Positions 8,050 through 20,800 of a DNA stretch of 64,000 nucleotides are shown here, piece by piece (the stretch's first letter is position 1; each line of letters begins with the position of its first letter). Both the position numbers and the translations under genes were made by a program. The notes under the pieces are model-generated. The model had not been told where the DNA came from and did not search any database. It saw only the letters and a program-made list of their open reading frames with translations. This DNA is from Bacteroidia bacterium. Its GTDB lineage: Bacteria > Bacteroidota > Bacteroidia > J057. Location of the stretch: the NCBI GenBank assembly GCA_019695295.1, contig JAIBAH010000004.1, forward strand, positions 37,876 through 101,875. The letters are read 5' to 3'.

Positions 8050-8301
8050 CATAAACGTTCCGAATCAGACCATAAACGCTCCGAATTAGACCATAGACGC
8101 TCCGAATCAGACCATAAACGCTCCGAATCAGACCATAAACGTTCCGAATCAGACCATAAACGCTCCGAATCAGACCATAAACGTTCCGAATCAGACCATA
8201 AACACTTCGAATCAGACCATAAACGCTCCGAATCAGACCATAAACGCTCCGAATTAAACCATAAACGCTCCGAATCAGACCATAAACGCTCCGAATGAGT
8301 A
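8050..8301. repeat. 21-bp tandem array, 12 units
   Basis: Twelve uninterrupted 21-base units of the form CATAAACGCTCCGAATCAGA plus C fill 252 bases. Changes are mostly C/T at position 10, with a few others (for example ACACTTC in unit 8). There are no spacers, so it is not a CRISPR. Because 21 is divisible by three, it translates as heptads (RLWSDSE or RSVYGLI) in more than one frame, which argues against a coding role. Confidence 0.9.
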
Positions 8302-8352
8302 CATAAACGCATATATACAAAGGATAGTCGTTCACATCTACCCCAAAAACGC

Positions 8353-8469
8353 ATCCCCTCATTCCCCTAAGCCCTCCAAAAGGCAACTTACGGGAAATAA
8401 TAAAAAGAGGCTCTGACTTCCCTCGTTATGCCTTATTTCTTATTGGACGGACTTGATTGAACATTCTCG
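8353..8469. repeat. Right copy of the ~118-bp direct duplication
   Basis: This is the partner of 7930-8049 on the other side of the 21-bp array. Order and orientation are kept, with roughly one difference in six bases and small indels. Confidence 0.75.
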
Positions 8470-8654
8470 TTTTCCTTCCCACAAATCATTCCGGATTCTC
8501 TCTTTTTTGTTTGCATTATTGAATAGGAATGAGAAATAAATAAGTAGAATACGTTATTTACCTTTGGTTTCCTTATTTTGAGAATGTTCTTTTGAATTTC
8601 AAGATGAACATTTCTTTGAATGGATTGATATTATAGAACCCGAAGAGTTCCAAT

Positions 8655-8751
8655 GTTTATAGAAGAAGGTAAAAACAATCACTACGACCCCAACGGGGTC
8701 GAATGGATTCAATAAATCATTTTTCTATAAACCTTCAATCCCTTCGGGATT
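8655..8751. repeat. Composite palindromic element between repeats and gene
   Basis: GTTTATAGAA (8655-8664) and its reverse complement TTCTATAAAC (8723-8732) enclose the perfect palindrome CGACCCCAACGGGGTCG (8685-8701). A second palindrome, AATCCCTTCGGGATT (8737-8751), follows directly. The nested arrangement suggests a non-autonomous interspersed element rather than a single terminator. Confidence 0.6.
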
Positions 8752-8824
8752 ATTTTTACGAAGGCTAATGAATGTCTTTCCATTTATTTTATTCTCATCC
8801 CATAGGTACTTGCACTTTATTTTT

Positions 8825-8832
8825 TATCTTTG
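8825..8832 (+). promoter_or_regulatory. Bacteroidota -7 box TATCTTTG
   Basis: The sequence matches TAnnTTTG exactly and lies about 80 bases before the start codon at 8913. No convincing -33 TTTG is seen at the right distance. Confidence 0.5.
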
Positions 8833-8912
8833 TAACGGGTTCAGGTTGTTCAGTATATAAATAAACTAACTCATTAACTTTTTTTTTTGTAAAACGCTTA
8901 AAAAACAAATTT

Positions 8913-11558
8913 ATGAAAGCAAGAATTTCCTCTCTTCTATTATGCCTTACTATATGGCTCTTGTTTTTTACCCTTCAGCACCATTCAGAAAAATCCATGC
9001 CCGAATATCTGGAAGAAATGCGTTCGGAACACATGGGGGCTTATGATAATGATGAGTCCACCCGGTACATAAGAGAAAACATCGACAGAACCCCTGAAGA
9101 ATGGATGGAATTATGGCAAAAAGTCAATGCCATGCCGACCGCAAAAGAAGACATTATCAATGAGAGAGGAGGGAACGGATGGACAGTGGCAGGTCCGTTT
9201 GGAGCAGACGACGCTACGATGATCCCCATTCTTCAGGGCACCAAAATGACAGGAAGAGTAAGAGATTTAGCCCAGGTAACCCCGCTGGACGGAAACGATG
9301 CCGGAATCCGCGTTTTGTCCGCATCCGGAGGCGTATGGAGAGTAAACACCTCCGGGACAACCGAACTGATATCCAAAGACTTACTTCCGCAGTATTTAGG
9401 CTCATTTGCGTTTAGTCCCCTGAACGCAGACACAATCTGGGTAGGCTCCGGCGAACCGGGTACCGCATGCGGAATGGGATTGTTTCGGTCCAATAACGGT
9501 GGAGCAACCTGGACCTCTGTCTCTTTGGGAAGTTCAGCCCCCCCCTGTACGTTTCACAAAATCAGATATCAGCCCAATAGCCCCAATATCATCCATGCAG
9601 CCACTAATACAGGATATTTTCGCTCGGAAGACTGGGGCAATACATGGACTCAGATTAGTGGAGGCAATGTGACAGATATTGTATTTCATCCAACGGTGCC
9701 TGACACCTTGTATGGCAGTATAGCGGGAATGGGACTGGCTAAGTCTGCGGATAAGGGACTGACATGGAATGAGCCTGTCGGTCAGCCGGTTTTACCCGCC
9801 AACACCTTAGGGGATGTAAAACTGGCAATAGCCCCCTCCCAGCCCAATATTCTTTATGCTTCCGTCGCCAATCAGACCGGTGGCACAATCGGTATTTTTA
9901 AGTCTGTCAATAGTGGGGCAACCTGGAATGAAATGTTGATTCAGGTATGGGATAGTACAGGCATTGTGATAGGACAATACGATTTGAATCAAAACTATCA
10001 CTGGGGTAATCAGGGTTGGTATGACAATGCGATTACGGTCTCTCCCACAGACCCCAATCTGGTCAGCGTAGGGGGAGCAGCTTATTTGCATAGCAATAAC
10101 GGCAGCAGTTTTGACTGGTCAGATGCTTTGCATGAGGATATACACAGAATGTTGTGGCTGAATAATTTTAATGGTGCCATGCTTTTGGCAAGCGACGGCG
10201 GAGTCTTTATTTCCTTTAACGGAGGCGCAGGTTTTACCTCTGCTTTTTTTCAAACCATGCCAATCACACAATTCTATGACTTTGAGGTAAGTGACTCCAA
10301 CCCTCAGTATATGATAGGAGGAACACAGGACAATGGTTTAATTTACAGAAACCTGACCGGATGGAAAACCAATCGTGGCGGAGATGGCTTTATGACTGCG
10401 ATTAACCCGGACGACCCCAACTGGATGTATGGCACAAATTTTATTACAAACAACGATATCAGAGTAAGCAGCAATGCAGGAGGAACCGGACTTAGCACCG
10501 ACTGGAGCTGGGAAATAATAGACACCTTTAATATGAATAAACATGTACGTCATGAACGGGCTAACAGCATTACCTGGCCCTATATCAATGCCGTACTTGC
10601 CAAAAACAACAGACAAATATATTACAGAGACTTGCTGGGTGCATGGGTAAGTATGAACCCCGGCAATCAGACATCTTCTGAAATCTGGAACTTCGCCGTT
10701 TCGAACCGCCCAACTTCTCAGGACTGGAACAATATTTATTTTTGCCATGGCCCGAAATCTCCTCAAAATGAAAAAATCGGCATAAGGTGGCGAAATGACG
10801 GCAACTGGTACCTTTCCAACAATGTTTCGGGTTTGCCTGCCGACACCTGCACCTTTTTCCGCGTATATACTCACCCCAAAGAATTTGACGTAGCCTACGC
10901 AATCGTAATGAGGGCTGAAGCAAGTTGCGGACAAACCGGAAAAATTTACATCACTACAGATGCCGCTATTTCATGGCAGGATATCACCTTTAATCTGCCC
11001 AAAGATGTAACCTATCGCTCCTTGGTGGCACACCCCAATTCCATCAATGATATTGTCGTAAGTACACAGGGAATGGGCTTCTTTAAGTTGAGTATGGCAA
11101 ACGGAGATACTACCTGGTATAAATGGGATTTAGGAGCCCCCAAAAATATTGAAGCAACAGCCCTTGATTTAATAGACAGTGCGGCGGTTAATGGAAAGGT
11201 TTACGTAGTAGCCGGAACTTACGGACATGGAGTGTGGATGAGAGAATGGTGGAGTGCAGACCCTGTCGGTATTGCACCTGCGCCAGCTTCCCCTGCTTAT
11301 GACATCAGTGAAGCCCGGTATGGAAACGAAGAAATCGCTTTTGAGTTAAGCGCGTCCCAACCCGGAAATATAGAAGTAACGGTTTTCGATATGGGAGGAA
11401 AAAAAATCAAAACCCTGTTTTACGGACCGGTTTATCCCAATCAAAATCAGCTCATTTATCTAAATCCAAAGGAATTTTCTTCCGGTATATATATCTGTAC
11501 ACTCGTTGCCAGTAAAGAAATCATCCGAAGCCGCAAGATTCGCATCATTTCTCATTAA
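8913..11558 (+). CDS. Secreted BNR/VPS10-type propeller protein with T9SS-type C-terminus
   Basis: The 881-residue protein starts with a signal peptide (MKARISSLLLCLTIWLLFF). Sialidase-like BNR or VPS10/sortilin repeats follow, seen as GLFRSNNGGATWTSV, GYFRSEDWGNTWTQI, GLAKSADKGLTWNEP and GIFKSVNSGATWNEM between about residues 180 and 340. More Asp-box-like turns (SDGGVFISFNGGAGF, YITTDAAISWQDI) occur later. The last ~80 residues (VTVFDMGGKKIKTL ... FSSGIYICTL) resemble a T9SS type A sorting domain, so export to the cell surface or medium is expected. There is no catalytic signature, and binding or structural work is as likely as hydrolysis. It has its own -7 box and stands between the repeat region and the convergent giant gene. 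Confidence 0.85.
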   Translation: MKARISSLLLCLTIWLLFFTLQHHSEKSMPEYLEEMRSEHMGAYDNDESTRYIRENIDRTPEEWMELWQKVNAMPTAKEDIINERGGNGWTVAGPFGADDATMIPILQGTKMTGRVRDLAQVTPLDGNDAGIRVLSASGGVWRVNTSGTTELISKDLLPQYLGSFAFSPLNADTIWVGSGEPGTACGMGLFRSNNGGATWTSVSLGSSAPPCTFHKIRYQPNSPNIIHAATNTGYFRSEDWGNTWTQISGGNVTDIVFHPTVPDTLYGSIAGMGLAKSADKGLTWNEPVGQPVLPANTLGDVKLAIAPSQPNILYASVANQTGGTIGIFKSVNSGATWNEMLIQVWDSTGIVIGQYDLNQNYHWGNQGWYDNAITVSPTDPNLVSVGGAAYLHSNNGSSFDWSDALHEDIHRMLWLNNFNGAMLLASDGGVFISFNGGAGFTSAFFQTMPITQFYDFEVSDSNPQYMIGGTQDNGLIYRNLTGWKTNRGGDGFMTAINPDDPNWMYGTNFITNNDIRVSSNAGGTGLSTDWSWEIIDTFNMNKHVRHERANSITWPYINAVLAKNNRQIYYRDLLGAWVSMNPGNQTSSEIWNFAVSNRPTSQDWNNIYFCHGPKSPQNEKIGIRWRNDGNWYLSNNVSGLPADTCTFFRVYTHPKEFDVAYAIVMRAEASCGQTGKIYITTDAAISWQDITFNLPKDVTYRSLVAHPNSINDIVVSTQGMGFFKLSMANGDTTWYKWDLGAPKNIEATALDLIDSAAVNGKVYVVAGTYGHGVWMREWWSADPVGIAPAPASPAYDISEARYGNEEIAFELSASQPGNIEVTVFDMGGKKIKTLFYGPVYPNQNQLIYLNPKEFSSGIYICTLVASKEIIRSRKIRIISH

Positions 11559-11820
11559 CGAATTGCAATTACCCCCGAAAGACCTGGAATTCTCAGACTT
11601 GGGGCTGTTTAAGCAGCCGGACAAAAAGGCGTTAGCCCTGATATCTTCGCATGGGCTTAACCCTGTTTTATACCGTTTTGATATCAAAAAGTCGTATCTT
11701 TCTAATCAAAATAAAACACCTTAAAGAAAATAACAGAAAAATATACATCTTCCTTCATTAAAAGGAAATGGGATTAGGACAAGACAGTAAATCCATATTT
11801 TACCGCAAATTCTCCAAATG

Positions 11821-11850
11821 CCAAAAGCCGGCACAAGTACCGGCTTTTGG
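11821..11850. terminator. Hairpin between convergent genes
   Basis: CCAAAAGCCGG and CCGGCTTTTGG form an 11-bp perfect stem with an 8-base loop, followed on the plus strand by a T-rich stretch. It lies 20 bases beyond the stop of the giant minus-strand gene and downstream of the 8913-11558 gene, so it may end transcription from both sides. The rest of the 11559-11869 gap holds nothing recognisable. Confidence 0.7.
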
Positions 11851-11869
11851 GGTTTCATTTCGTTTTTTA

Positions 11870-14800
11870 TTATTCTACGATAAACTTACGGGTAATTACC
11901 TTTGTCTCTGTGGAGATTTCGAGGTAATAGACTCCTTGTGCCCAGTTTTTGACATCTAAGGTCATTTTTTGAGTCGGGAGGTCTTTAGCGTTAATTACCG
12001 ATTGATTATAGACTTGCTGACCTAAAGCATTTACTACTTTAATATCGGCATATCCTGCCTCAAAGAGTTGGTATTCTACCGTCAGATAATCGGATGCCGG
12101 AACCGGATATACATTCAGATACAGTTCAGCGGGTGCGATTTTTAATTCGACGGTATTGCTGTATTTGTAGGTATTATCAATATCCACCATTTTCAAACGG
12201 TAATGGATTTTATCCTTAGCGATTTTTGCGACATTCAGGTCACGGTAGGTATAATTTAGCAGTGAATTGCTATTTCCCGCCGCATCAGTATCTCCAAGCC
12301 ACTCAAAACTTTGACCGTTGTTTACAGAACGTTCTATTGCAAAATGAGAGGTATTTACTTCGTTGGTAGTAGTCCATCTCAGCAACCCGTCCACATTGTC
12401 CAGAACAGCAGTAAATTCCAGTAATTCAACAGGGAATGCAGAACCTGCTCTTGCATATCCGGCGTCTATAAATGGCCTGAGTTCGTTGTACATAAGCGGG
12501 CTGATAATGTCTGTCAATCCGTAAATCAGGCTACCAAATTGAGTAATTACTGAAGTATTGACATCACTGTCTGTAGTATCATTCTGACCATCAGAATTAT
12601 AGAGTGTAAACTCACACAACGGACATCCTCCCGGATACTGCTCAAATGCAACACGATAAGATACTCCGGGTTCCAGATTACGGAAAATATAACTTCCGTC
12701 ATCAGTGGTTTTTCCTCTCTTAAGGATATTACCGGAAGCGTCAAGAAGTATTACATTAACCCCTCCAAGTACAGGTTCAGTTGTACTGTCAAAGACTCCA
12801 TTGGCAGTATTGGGCACATTGAGAATCCCATCAATGAAGGTGATTCCTGTTAGTGCAGCGGTTGGAGTAAGACCTGCATCAGCAGCCTCTTTCTGCTCTC
12901 CGGCTGCTACTGTATATTGCCCGCCATTACCATTCAGAGGATTTGCATCACTGTCTGTCATATCGTCTCCTCCCTGATTCTGAAGGGTAAACTTAGCCCC
13001 TGCAGGTAAAGCCAGGAAACGAATTTCGTATGTACCAGCAACAAGGTTACTGAAATAATACATACCGTCTGCTCCTGTAACAGTTACAGCAAGCAACTGA
13101 CCACCTGTATCGTAAAGCCCTACCGTCACCCCTGCTACTGGCATTTCTCCCGCAGTCTGGATACCATCCACATTCGTTGGCAGAATGCCTGATTGATAAT
13201 CATACCATACATAACCATAGAGAGATGCTTCAGGCATTGCTATAATTCCGGCGTCGAGACTCAGGTTAATTTCTCCTGCATTCAGGGTAATTAAGTCTGT
13301 ATTTCCGGTTAGTGGATTTACATTACTATCGGTATTACTGTTTCCTCCCTGATTTGCATTGGTAAACAATGAGCCAATTGGAAGAGTAGTAAATCCTAAA
13401 TAATAATCGCCGGGAGTCAGGTTAGGGAACAGGTAATAACCATTAGCGTCAGTTATTGCATTTGCTACAGCTGTTCCGGAATTATCATAAACCGTTACTG
13501 TAACCCCTGCAACCCCGGGCTCGTTAGTATCCTGTACACCATCACGGTCCAAATCTGACCATACATAGTTTCCTAATCCTGCAAATGAATTGCTGTAAAT
13601 TCCTGCATCCACATCCAGCCTTGTTTGTCCGGCGGTTAAGGATACCGGGCGACTTACACCCATACTACCATCTGAGGAGGGAATGGCATCGCTATCTATT
13701 GTATCATCTCCACCTGTATTGGCACCGGTAAATACATAGCCTGTCGGTATATTACTAAACGACACCACATAATTGCCTGCTGTAAGATCAGTAAAGAGGT
13801 AGAAGCCACTTGCATTGGTTGTAGTGGTTTGCAACACATTACCAGTAGCACCCAGCAGACTTACAGATACGCCCGATACACCTGTTTCTCCGTTATCCTG
13901 TATTCCATTCTGATTGGTATCGAACCATACATAATTTCCTAATGCTCCCAGCACAACCGGGTTGTATGCTCCCGCATCAATACTCAGATTGGATTCACCG
14001 GTTGCAAGGGTAACTGTAACTGAACCTGTTCCATCAGTATCACTGTCCCTGTTGTCATTGCTACCTGCATTGGTAGAAGTAAAGACATATCCAGCGGGTA
14101 ATCCTGAGAAGACAAGATCATAAGTACCAGCAGAAAGGTCATTGAAAATATAATAACCGAATGCATTGGTCTCAGTTGTCAGAACCACACCGGTTGATAC
14201 GTTGATAAGCGTAACGGTCACTCCGGAAATACCCGGTTCGCCAGCGTCCTGAACTCCATTCTGATTTAAATCATTCCAGACGAAATCTCCAATACTACCA
14301 TTACCAGACTCTGATGATGATGCTGCAATTCCGGCATCAATCGTAGGGTCAAATGTGTTGGCTGAAAGACTGATAACTCCGGTCATTCCTGTAGATATTA
14401 CAGGATCACTATCCTGAGAGTCAATCCCTCCCTGATCTTTTAGCGTGAGTGAATATCCGGAAGGTATATTCTCAAAAGAAACACGATAATCTCCGGCATC
14501 CAACCCGATGAAGCGATAGTAACCATCTCCATTAGTCATTGTAGTATTGAGCAGTACAGTGCCTGCGGCATTCCAAAGATTTACGGTAACGCCTCCAACA
14601 CCATACTCTCCGTTTTCCTGAATACCATTAGAGTTGATATCCATCCAGACTCTGTCTCCCAATCCGGCATTTTGTGAAAGCGGATTATAGATTCCTGCGT
14701 CAAAACTCATATTATTATCCCCTCCGTCAACATAGAATACTGCAGTTGTCCCCGAAGGGTTAATATCACTGTCGTTTTCTGTATCAGTAGTAGCACCCTG

Positions 14801-17800
14801 TGGGCTCACCTGCCATCCTGAAGGAAGATTTGTGAAGGAGAGGTAATATTCTCCGGATGATAATCCGGTAAACAGATATTCTCCATAGATATTGGTTTCT
14901 GTTACTGCAATTACATTCCCTTGTTTATCGTACAGGGTAACAGTCACTCCGGAAACACCGGCTTCATCTGCATCCTGAATACCATCCTGATTAATATCCT
15001 GCCATACATAATTGCCTACACTTGCAAGGGAATCCGGCAACAGGATGATTCCGGCGTCCCAGTTCAAGTCGCTCTGACCAGTAGAAAGGGTAATCATTCC
15101 CGTTTTTCCAAAATTCGCTCCGGAGGTACTTGCGTCGCTGTCATTGGTGCCTCCACTGCCCGAAGAAGTAAAGGAGTAACCGGAAGGAAGTGAGAAACCT
15201 ACCTGATAATTACCTGCACTGAGATCCTGGAAAAGATATTCACCCGCACTGTTGGTAAGTGTATAAGCCACCTCATTGCCGAAGCCGTCATACAATACTA
15301 CCAGTACATTTGAAACCCCTTTTTCTCCAACATCCTGTAAACCATTATTGTTTGTATCATACCACACGTAGTCTCCCAGGGAGGCCAGTGCACTACTGCT
15401 TGTATAAATTACCCCTGCGTCAATATCCGTACGGTCATTGCCGGCAATAAGGGTAAACACATCCGTTTGGCCGGTTACTACATCGGCATCGCTGTCTGTT
15501 GTTGTTCCGGTTCCCTGAGTAGTAAATACATAATCAGAAGGAAGATGGAACTGTATCGAATAGTCTCCTGCCACTAAGTTGCTGAACTGATAATAACCGG
15601 TAGCATTGGTTTGTGTCGTATATAAAACGTCTCCGGAAGCATTGCTGATGGATACCTGAACACCTGCAACTCCCTGCTCGGTGACGTCCTGTGTGCCATT
15701 GCTGTTACTGTCTATCCATACATAGTTACCCACAGATACAAGGGTACTGATAATACCAGCATCCGCAGCTTCTGTATTTTGGCCTGCTGTGATAGTATAG
15801 GTTCCACTTAATCCGGTGGAGAGGTTTACATCACTGTCAATTGTATCATCTCCGCCTGTATTCTGGCTTGTAAAGCTGGTGTTCGATGGCAGATTACTGA
15901 ATCCTACTGTATAGGTTCCCGGAGTAATGTCGTTGAAATAATACATTCCGTTTCCGTCTGTGATGGTAGTGGCTACCACTACTGCTCCATCATAAAGGGT
16001 TACGATTACGCCAGGTACCGCATTCTCATTTATATCCTGAACTCCGTCTTTATCTGAATCATTCCATACGTATCCGTACAGGGAGCCAAAAGCAGGGGTA
16101 ATCAGACCTGCGTCGAAACTCAGGTTATAGTCTCCTGATGCCACTGTAAAAGAAGAGGTCATACCAGTAGTACTGTTTACATCACTGTCTGAGTCATCGG
16201 GACCTTGATTTTGAGCGGTAAAGAGCATTCCGTCCGGATAAGTACCAAACCCAAGGGTATAAGTACCTGGAATAACATTTACAAACAGATAGTTACCATT
16301 ACCATCGGTTACAGCGGAGGATACAGGGTTTCCGTTATTATCATAAAGAGTAACTGTAACACCTGCAACGCCATTTTCTGTTCCATCCTGAATTCCGTTA
16401 CGGTTTTCATCATACCATACGTAGTCTCCAATAGTTGCTCTTGAGGGGATATAACCCGCATCAATGTCTGTTTTATTTTCGCCGGGGTTTAAGGTAAATA
16501 TAACTGTCAACCCATTGGATTGAATATCACTTCCGGTTGAAGGGCTACCCTGACCTGCTAATGTAGGACTGAAACCGGAGGGTACGTTGCTAAAGCCGAT
16601 TACATACTCCCCTGCAGGTACATTTACAAAAAGGTAGTTTCCGTTTTCGTCTGTCACCGTAGTCATCACAGGATTACCGTTTAAATCATATAACGTTACT
16701 GTAATTCCTCCGATTCCGGATTCTCCTAAATCCTGAATACCGTTTCCATTTTGATCTGACCAAACAAAATCTCCAATACTTCCTGTAGTACCCGGAGCAG
16801 AGTAGATACCTGCATCAATACTAAGGTCACTTTCGCCCTGACCCAGCGTAATTACACTACTCATCTGAGTAGATGGATTCATATCACTGTCTTTTGTATC
16901 TGAGCTACCGGCATTGGCCGTTACAATACCAAAACCTGAGGGAAGTGTGCTGATGCCTACATAATAGGACCCGGCTTCGAGGTTGTTGAATATATAATAC
17001 CCATCATCTCCGGTAGTAGTTTCGGATAAAACTGTTGTCATGTCGGAAGCATAAAGGGTTAGGGTTACACCACCAGCACCGGGTTCTCCTGCATCCTGAA
17101 TGCCGTTATTATTAACGTCATACCATACAAAGTCTCCAATACTTCCTTTACCTCCCTGATTGGTACCACTGATAATCCCAGCGTCTAAGTCGTAGTTTGA
17201 CTGTCCAGGGGTGAGGGTAACTGAAGCCGTACGTCCGTTTTCATCTGAATCACTGCCGGTTGAGGCAGTACCTGTTCCGGATTGTGTGAAGATATAGCCA
17301 TCCGGAAGATTGCTGAATCCTACACTGTAGGTACCTGCCGGAAGATTTACAAAATAATACTGGCCGCTTGCATCTGTCATGGTATGTGCTATTGCACTTC
17401 CGGAGTTGTTGTACAGCGTAACGGTTACTCCGCTTACTCCTGACTCACTCAAATCCTGAACACCATTCTGATTGACATCATACCAAACATAATTTCCTAA
17501 GGAAGCGGTTCCGGATGGAGCAGTCTGATATACCCCCCCGTCAATACTCGTATTTACTTCTCCTGAGGTAAGTAAAAACTGTTCGGTAACGCCCGAAGGG
17601 CTAATATCGCTATCCTTATTATCATCTGAGCCTCCATAAACCGGGCTTGTGGAATAGCCTGAGGGGATAGAAACTCCAATGGAGTAAATACCTGCAGGAA
17701 GATTGGTAAACATGTAATACCCTAATTCATTGGTAACTACACTCGATACCGGAGTACCAGAAACGTCATATAAGGTTACTGTGATTCCGGAAAGGCCGGG

Positions 17801-20800
17801 TTCACCAACTTCCTGAATTCCGTTTTGGTTGAGGTCATTCCAGATATAGTCACCAACACTTGCTGTACCAGCAGCTGCCGGAACAATCCCTGCATCAATG
17901 GTAGGGTTAAAGGTATTTGCGCCAAGTACGATTGTTCCGCTTTGACCTAAGTTCCCTCCACTAACGGATACATCGCTATCCAGACTATCGTTAGCTCCCA
18001 GGTTTTGACTGGTAAATACAAATCCTGATGGCAACGAGAAGGAAACAATATAGCTTCCGGCATTAAGACCGGTAAATTGATAATATCCGTCTCCATTCGT
18101 TACAGTACCTGCCAGAATTTCACCAGAGAGATTCATTAAACTAACCTGAACTGAGGCAACTCCTTTTTCGGTATTGTCCTGAAGTCCGTTTCCATTGGTA
18201 TCCAACCAAACATAATTACCCAAACCGGTAGTAACTGAAGGCTGATAATACACCCCTCCGTCAATCGTATTGTTTACATCTCCTGATACCACTGTAATCG
18301 TTCCGCTTTGGCCGGTAAGTGGGTTTACATCGCTGTCTGCCGCAGGGTTTCCTCCCTGATTCTGGGGAGAGAAAACATAATCTGCAGGCAACTGGAAACC
18401 TACTGTATAACTTCCCGGAGCAACGGTAAAGTTGTATGCTCCATAAGCGTCGGTCTGAGTCGTAGAGATAATCTCTCCGGTATTATTATACAGAATGACA
18501 GTAACCCCACTTACGCCTGGCTCGCCCGCATCCTGAACTCCATCTTTATCTGTATCGTTCCATACAAAATTTCCTATTTGTGCCGGAGTATAGTACCCTC
18601 CATCTATTGTAGGGTTGTCTTTCGCCACGCCTGTACCATTTACATCTATCGTAAATACCGGACTATTTCCTGTCACACGATTAATGTCACTGTTTCCATC
18701 TAAACCCGCCGTTGGGGTTGAGGTTGTTAAAACAGCACTTCCAGAAGTAAGCGGAAACTTGATATAATAATTACCGGTTGTATTGATAGTGAAATTATAA
18801 TATCCCGGGTTGCCACCATTATTTGCAGTCAAGGTATCCTGAAGCATCACATCATCTCCACCACCGATTACATTATCAGGACCTGTAGTCCATAGTTCTA
18901 CTGATAGGTTGTTAATACCGTTTGATACCGGCTCGTCCTGCAATCCGTTTCCGTTGGTATCGTTCCAGATGTAGTTACCAACAGACCCTGAATTCGTAAC
19001 ACAGGTAAGGAAGAAAGAGATGTCTTTAGGTTCTCCAAGCGTTCCTCCTACATCAAAACGGCCTAAATCTGTACCCAAAGCACCATCAAATTTTTGAACT
19101 CTGTCCCCGCTTACAGCTACTGCGTATAAGTCACCGTCTGGTCCAAATTTCAAACCGGAGAAAAGAAGTCCTGTACCTGTAGCAAAACCGGAAACGATAT
19201 GAGTAGATGTATTAATTTTGTAAATTACATCTGTCCGACACCCTACGTAAATATTTCCGTCAGGGCCCAGCGTTAAGCCTCTAGGGCCTTTTTCAGGATC
19301 ACTCATGTCAGGAAGAGACGCAAAACTGATAGAATTAACCAGATCTCCTGATATTGCGTTGTAAACCCTTACCTGATCATTAAGGAAACTGCTTACATAT
19401 AATAAACCATTAGGAGCAAACAGAATTCCGGTATGAGGGCCTGACAGGCCAGCGTCTGTAATAAAGTTATCAATAAAAGCACCAGTAGTTCCATTGTATC
19501 TTTTTACCTGATTCGTTGCATAACTATTTACATAAAGATTACCATCCGGCCCATACGTTAATCCGCGGGGGTCATCCAGACCACCTGACTGATAACTCAC
19601 AAATGTACCAATTAGGCTGCCATCATTGTTATTGTATCTTAATATCTCATCTCCGAAAGAGGAAGTTACCAGTAAATCTCCGCCGGAACCAAATATCATT
19701 CCGTACGGCCGGCTCATACCACCACCTGTAGCAAACGTTCCTTCAGAAACTCCTGATATGAAATCATATTTTTCTACCTTATCAGTAGTATGGCTTGTAA
19801 CCAAGGCTTTAAATACAGATGTCTGACTACAATAGAATCCAAAATCAAGCGTTAAATTGGAGTTATTATTATTATCTCCGTCATTTACAGGCTCACTGCC
19901 GGCAGAAAGGGAAATTGCTGCGGAAGCAACGCCAAATCCTCCAACGGGCTCACCATTATCATCATTATCAATATTATTATCAGGGTCGGTTGCAACTCCA
20001 TTTCCGTTAGTAGATTGTAAACCCTCAAGAACGCCACCTGATATAAAGTTTGAATTATCGATTGCTACAATATAATTTCCGTTATTTAAAGAAGTAAACA
20101 GATACTGACCACCGCTAAAGGTAATTTGAGAGGCAATCGGAGAACCGTCGGCTAAAGAAAGGATACCATCTCCGTTATCTGAATATAAGTTTACTTTCAC
20201 TCCGTCCATTGCCAGATCGCCTGAGGCTGGCTCATAAATCCCGTCATTATCTGTCTCTATCCAGACTCTGTTACCTAATGAAAGTGTCGGAATATACCCG
20301 GCATCTATCGTCATATTATCTTTTAGCACCCCGCTTCCATTCGTATTAATATCAATAGCGACTGAATTGCCGGTAGTAACATTAGCGTCTGAATTGCCGT
20401 CTGTAACTGCAGTAGCGTTTTGTGTTGTAAGGTTTCCACCTACTGTAGTAGTAGTAGGGAAATGCACATAATAGGTAGCCGAATAAAGGCTATCAAACAG
20501 ATAGTACCCAGGGTTACCGCCATTATTTACAGTCACAACGGTTTGTTTCAATGTATCGTCTGCTGTACCTATCAATCCATCAGGTCCTACTACATACAAC
20601 TGAACATTTATTCCGTTAATACCACTGCTCACCGGTTCATTTTGCAAACCATTTCCATCAGTATCTTCCCATATAAAATTACCGATTGAACCGTAATTCA
20701 GTGGGCAATTCGCGGGCTCATCTACTGCTACTACGACCGTTTGTACTCCAGGACATCCTACACCTCTGTCAATGTATAAGTTATAGGTAATATACTCAAC

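Noticed and set aside
1250..8301. CRISPR arrays
   Set aside because: The 24-bp and 21-bp arrays have no unique spacers between repeats and no cas genes lie nearby.
7965..8386. Two overlapping minus-strand frames with heptad repeats (RLWSDSE, RSVYGLI)
   Set aside because: Both come from the 21-bp array read in different frames and extend into the duplicated flanks, which are not conserved as protein.
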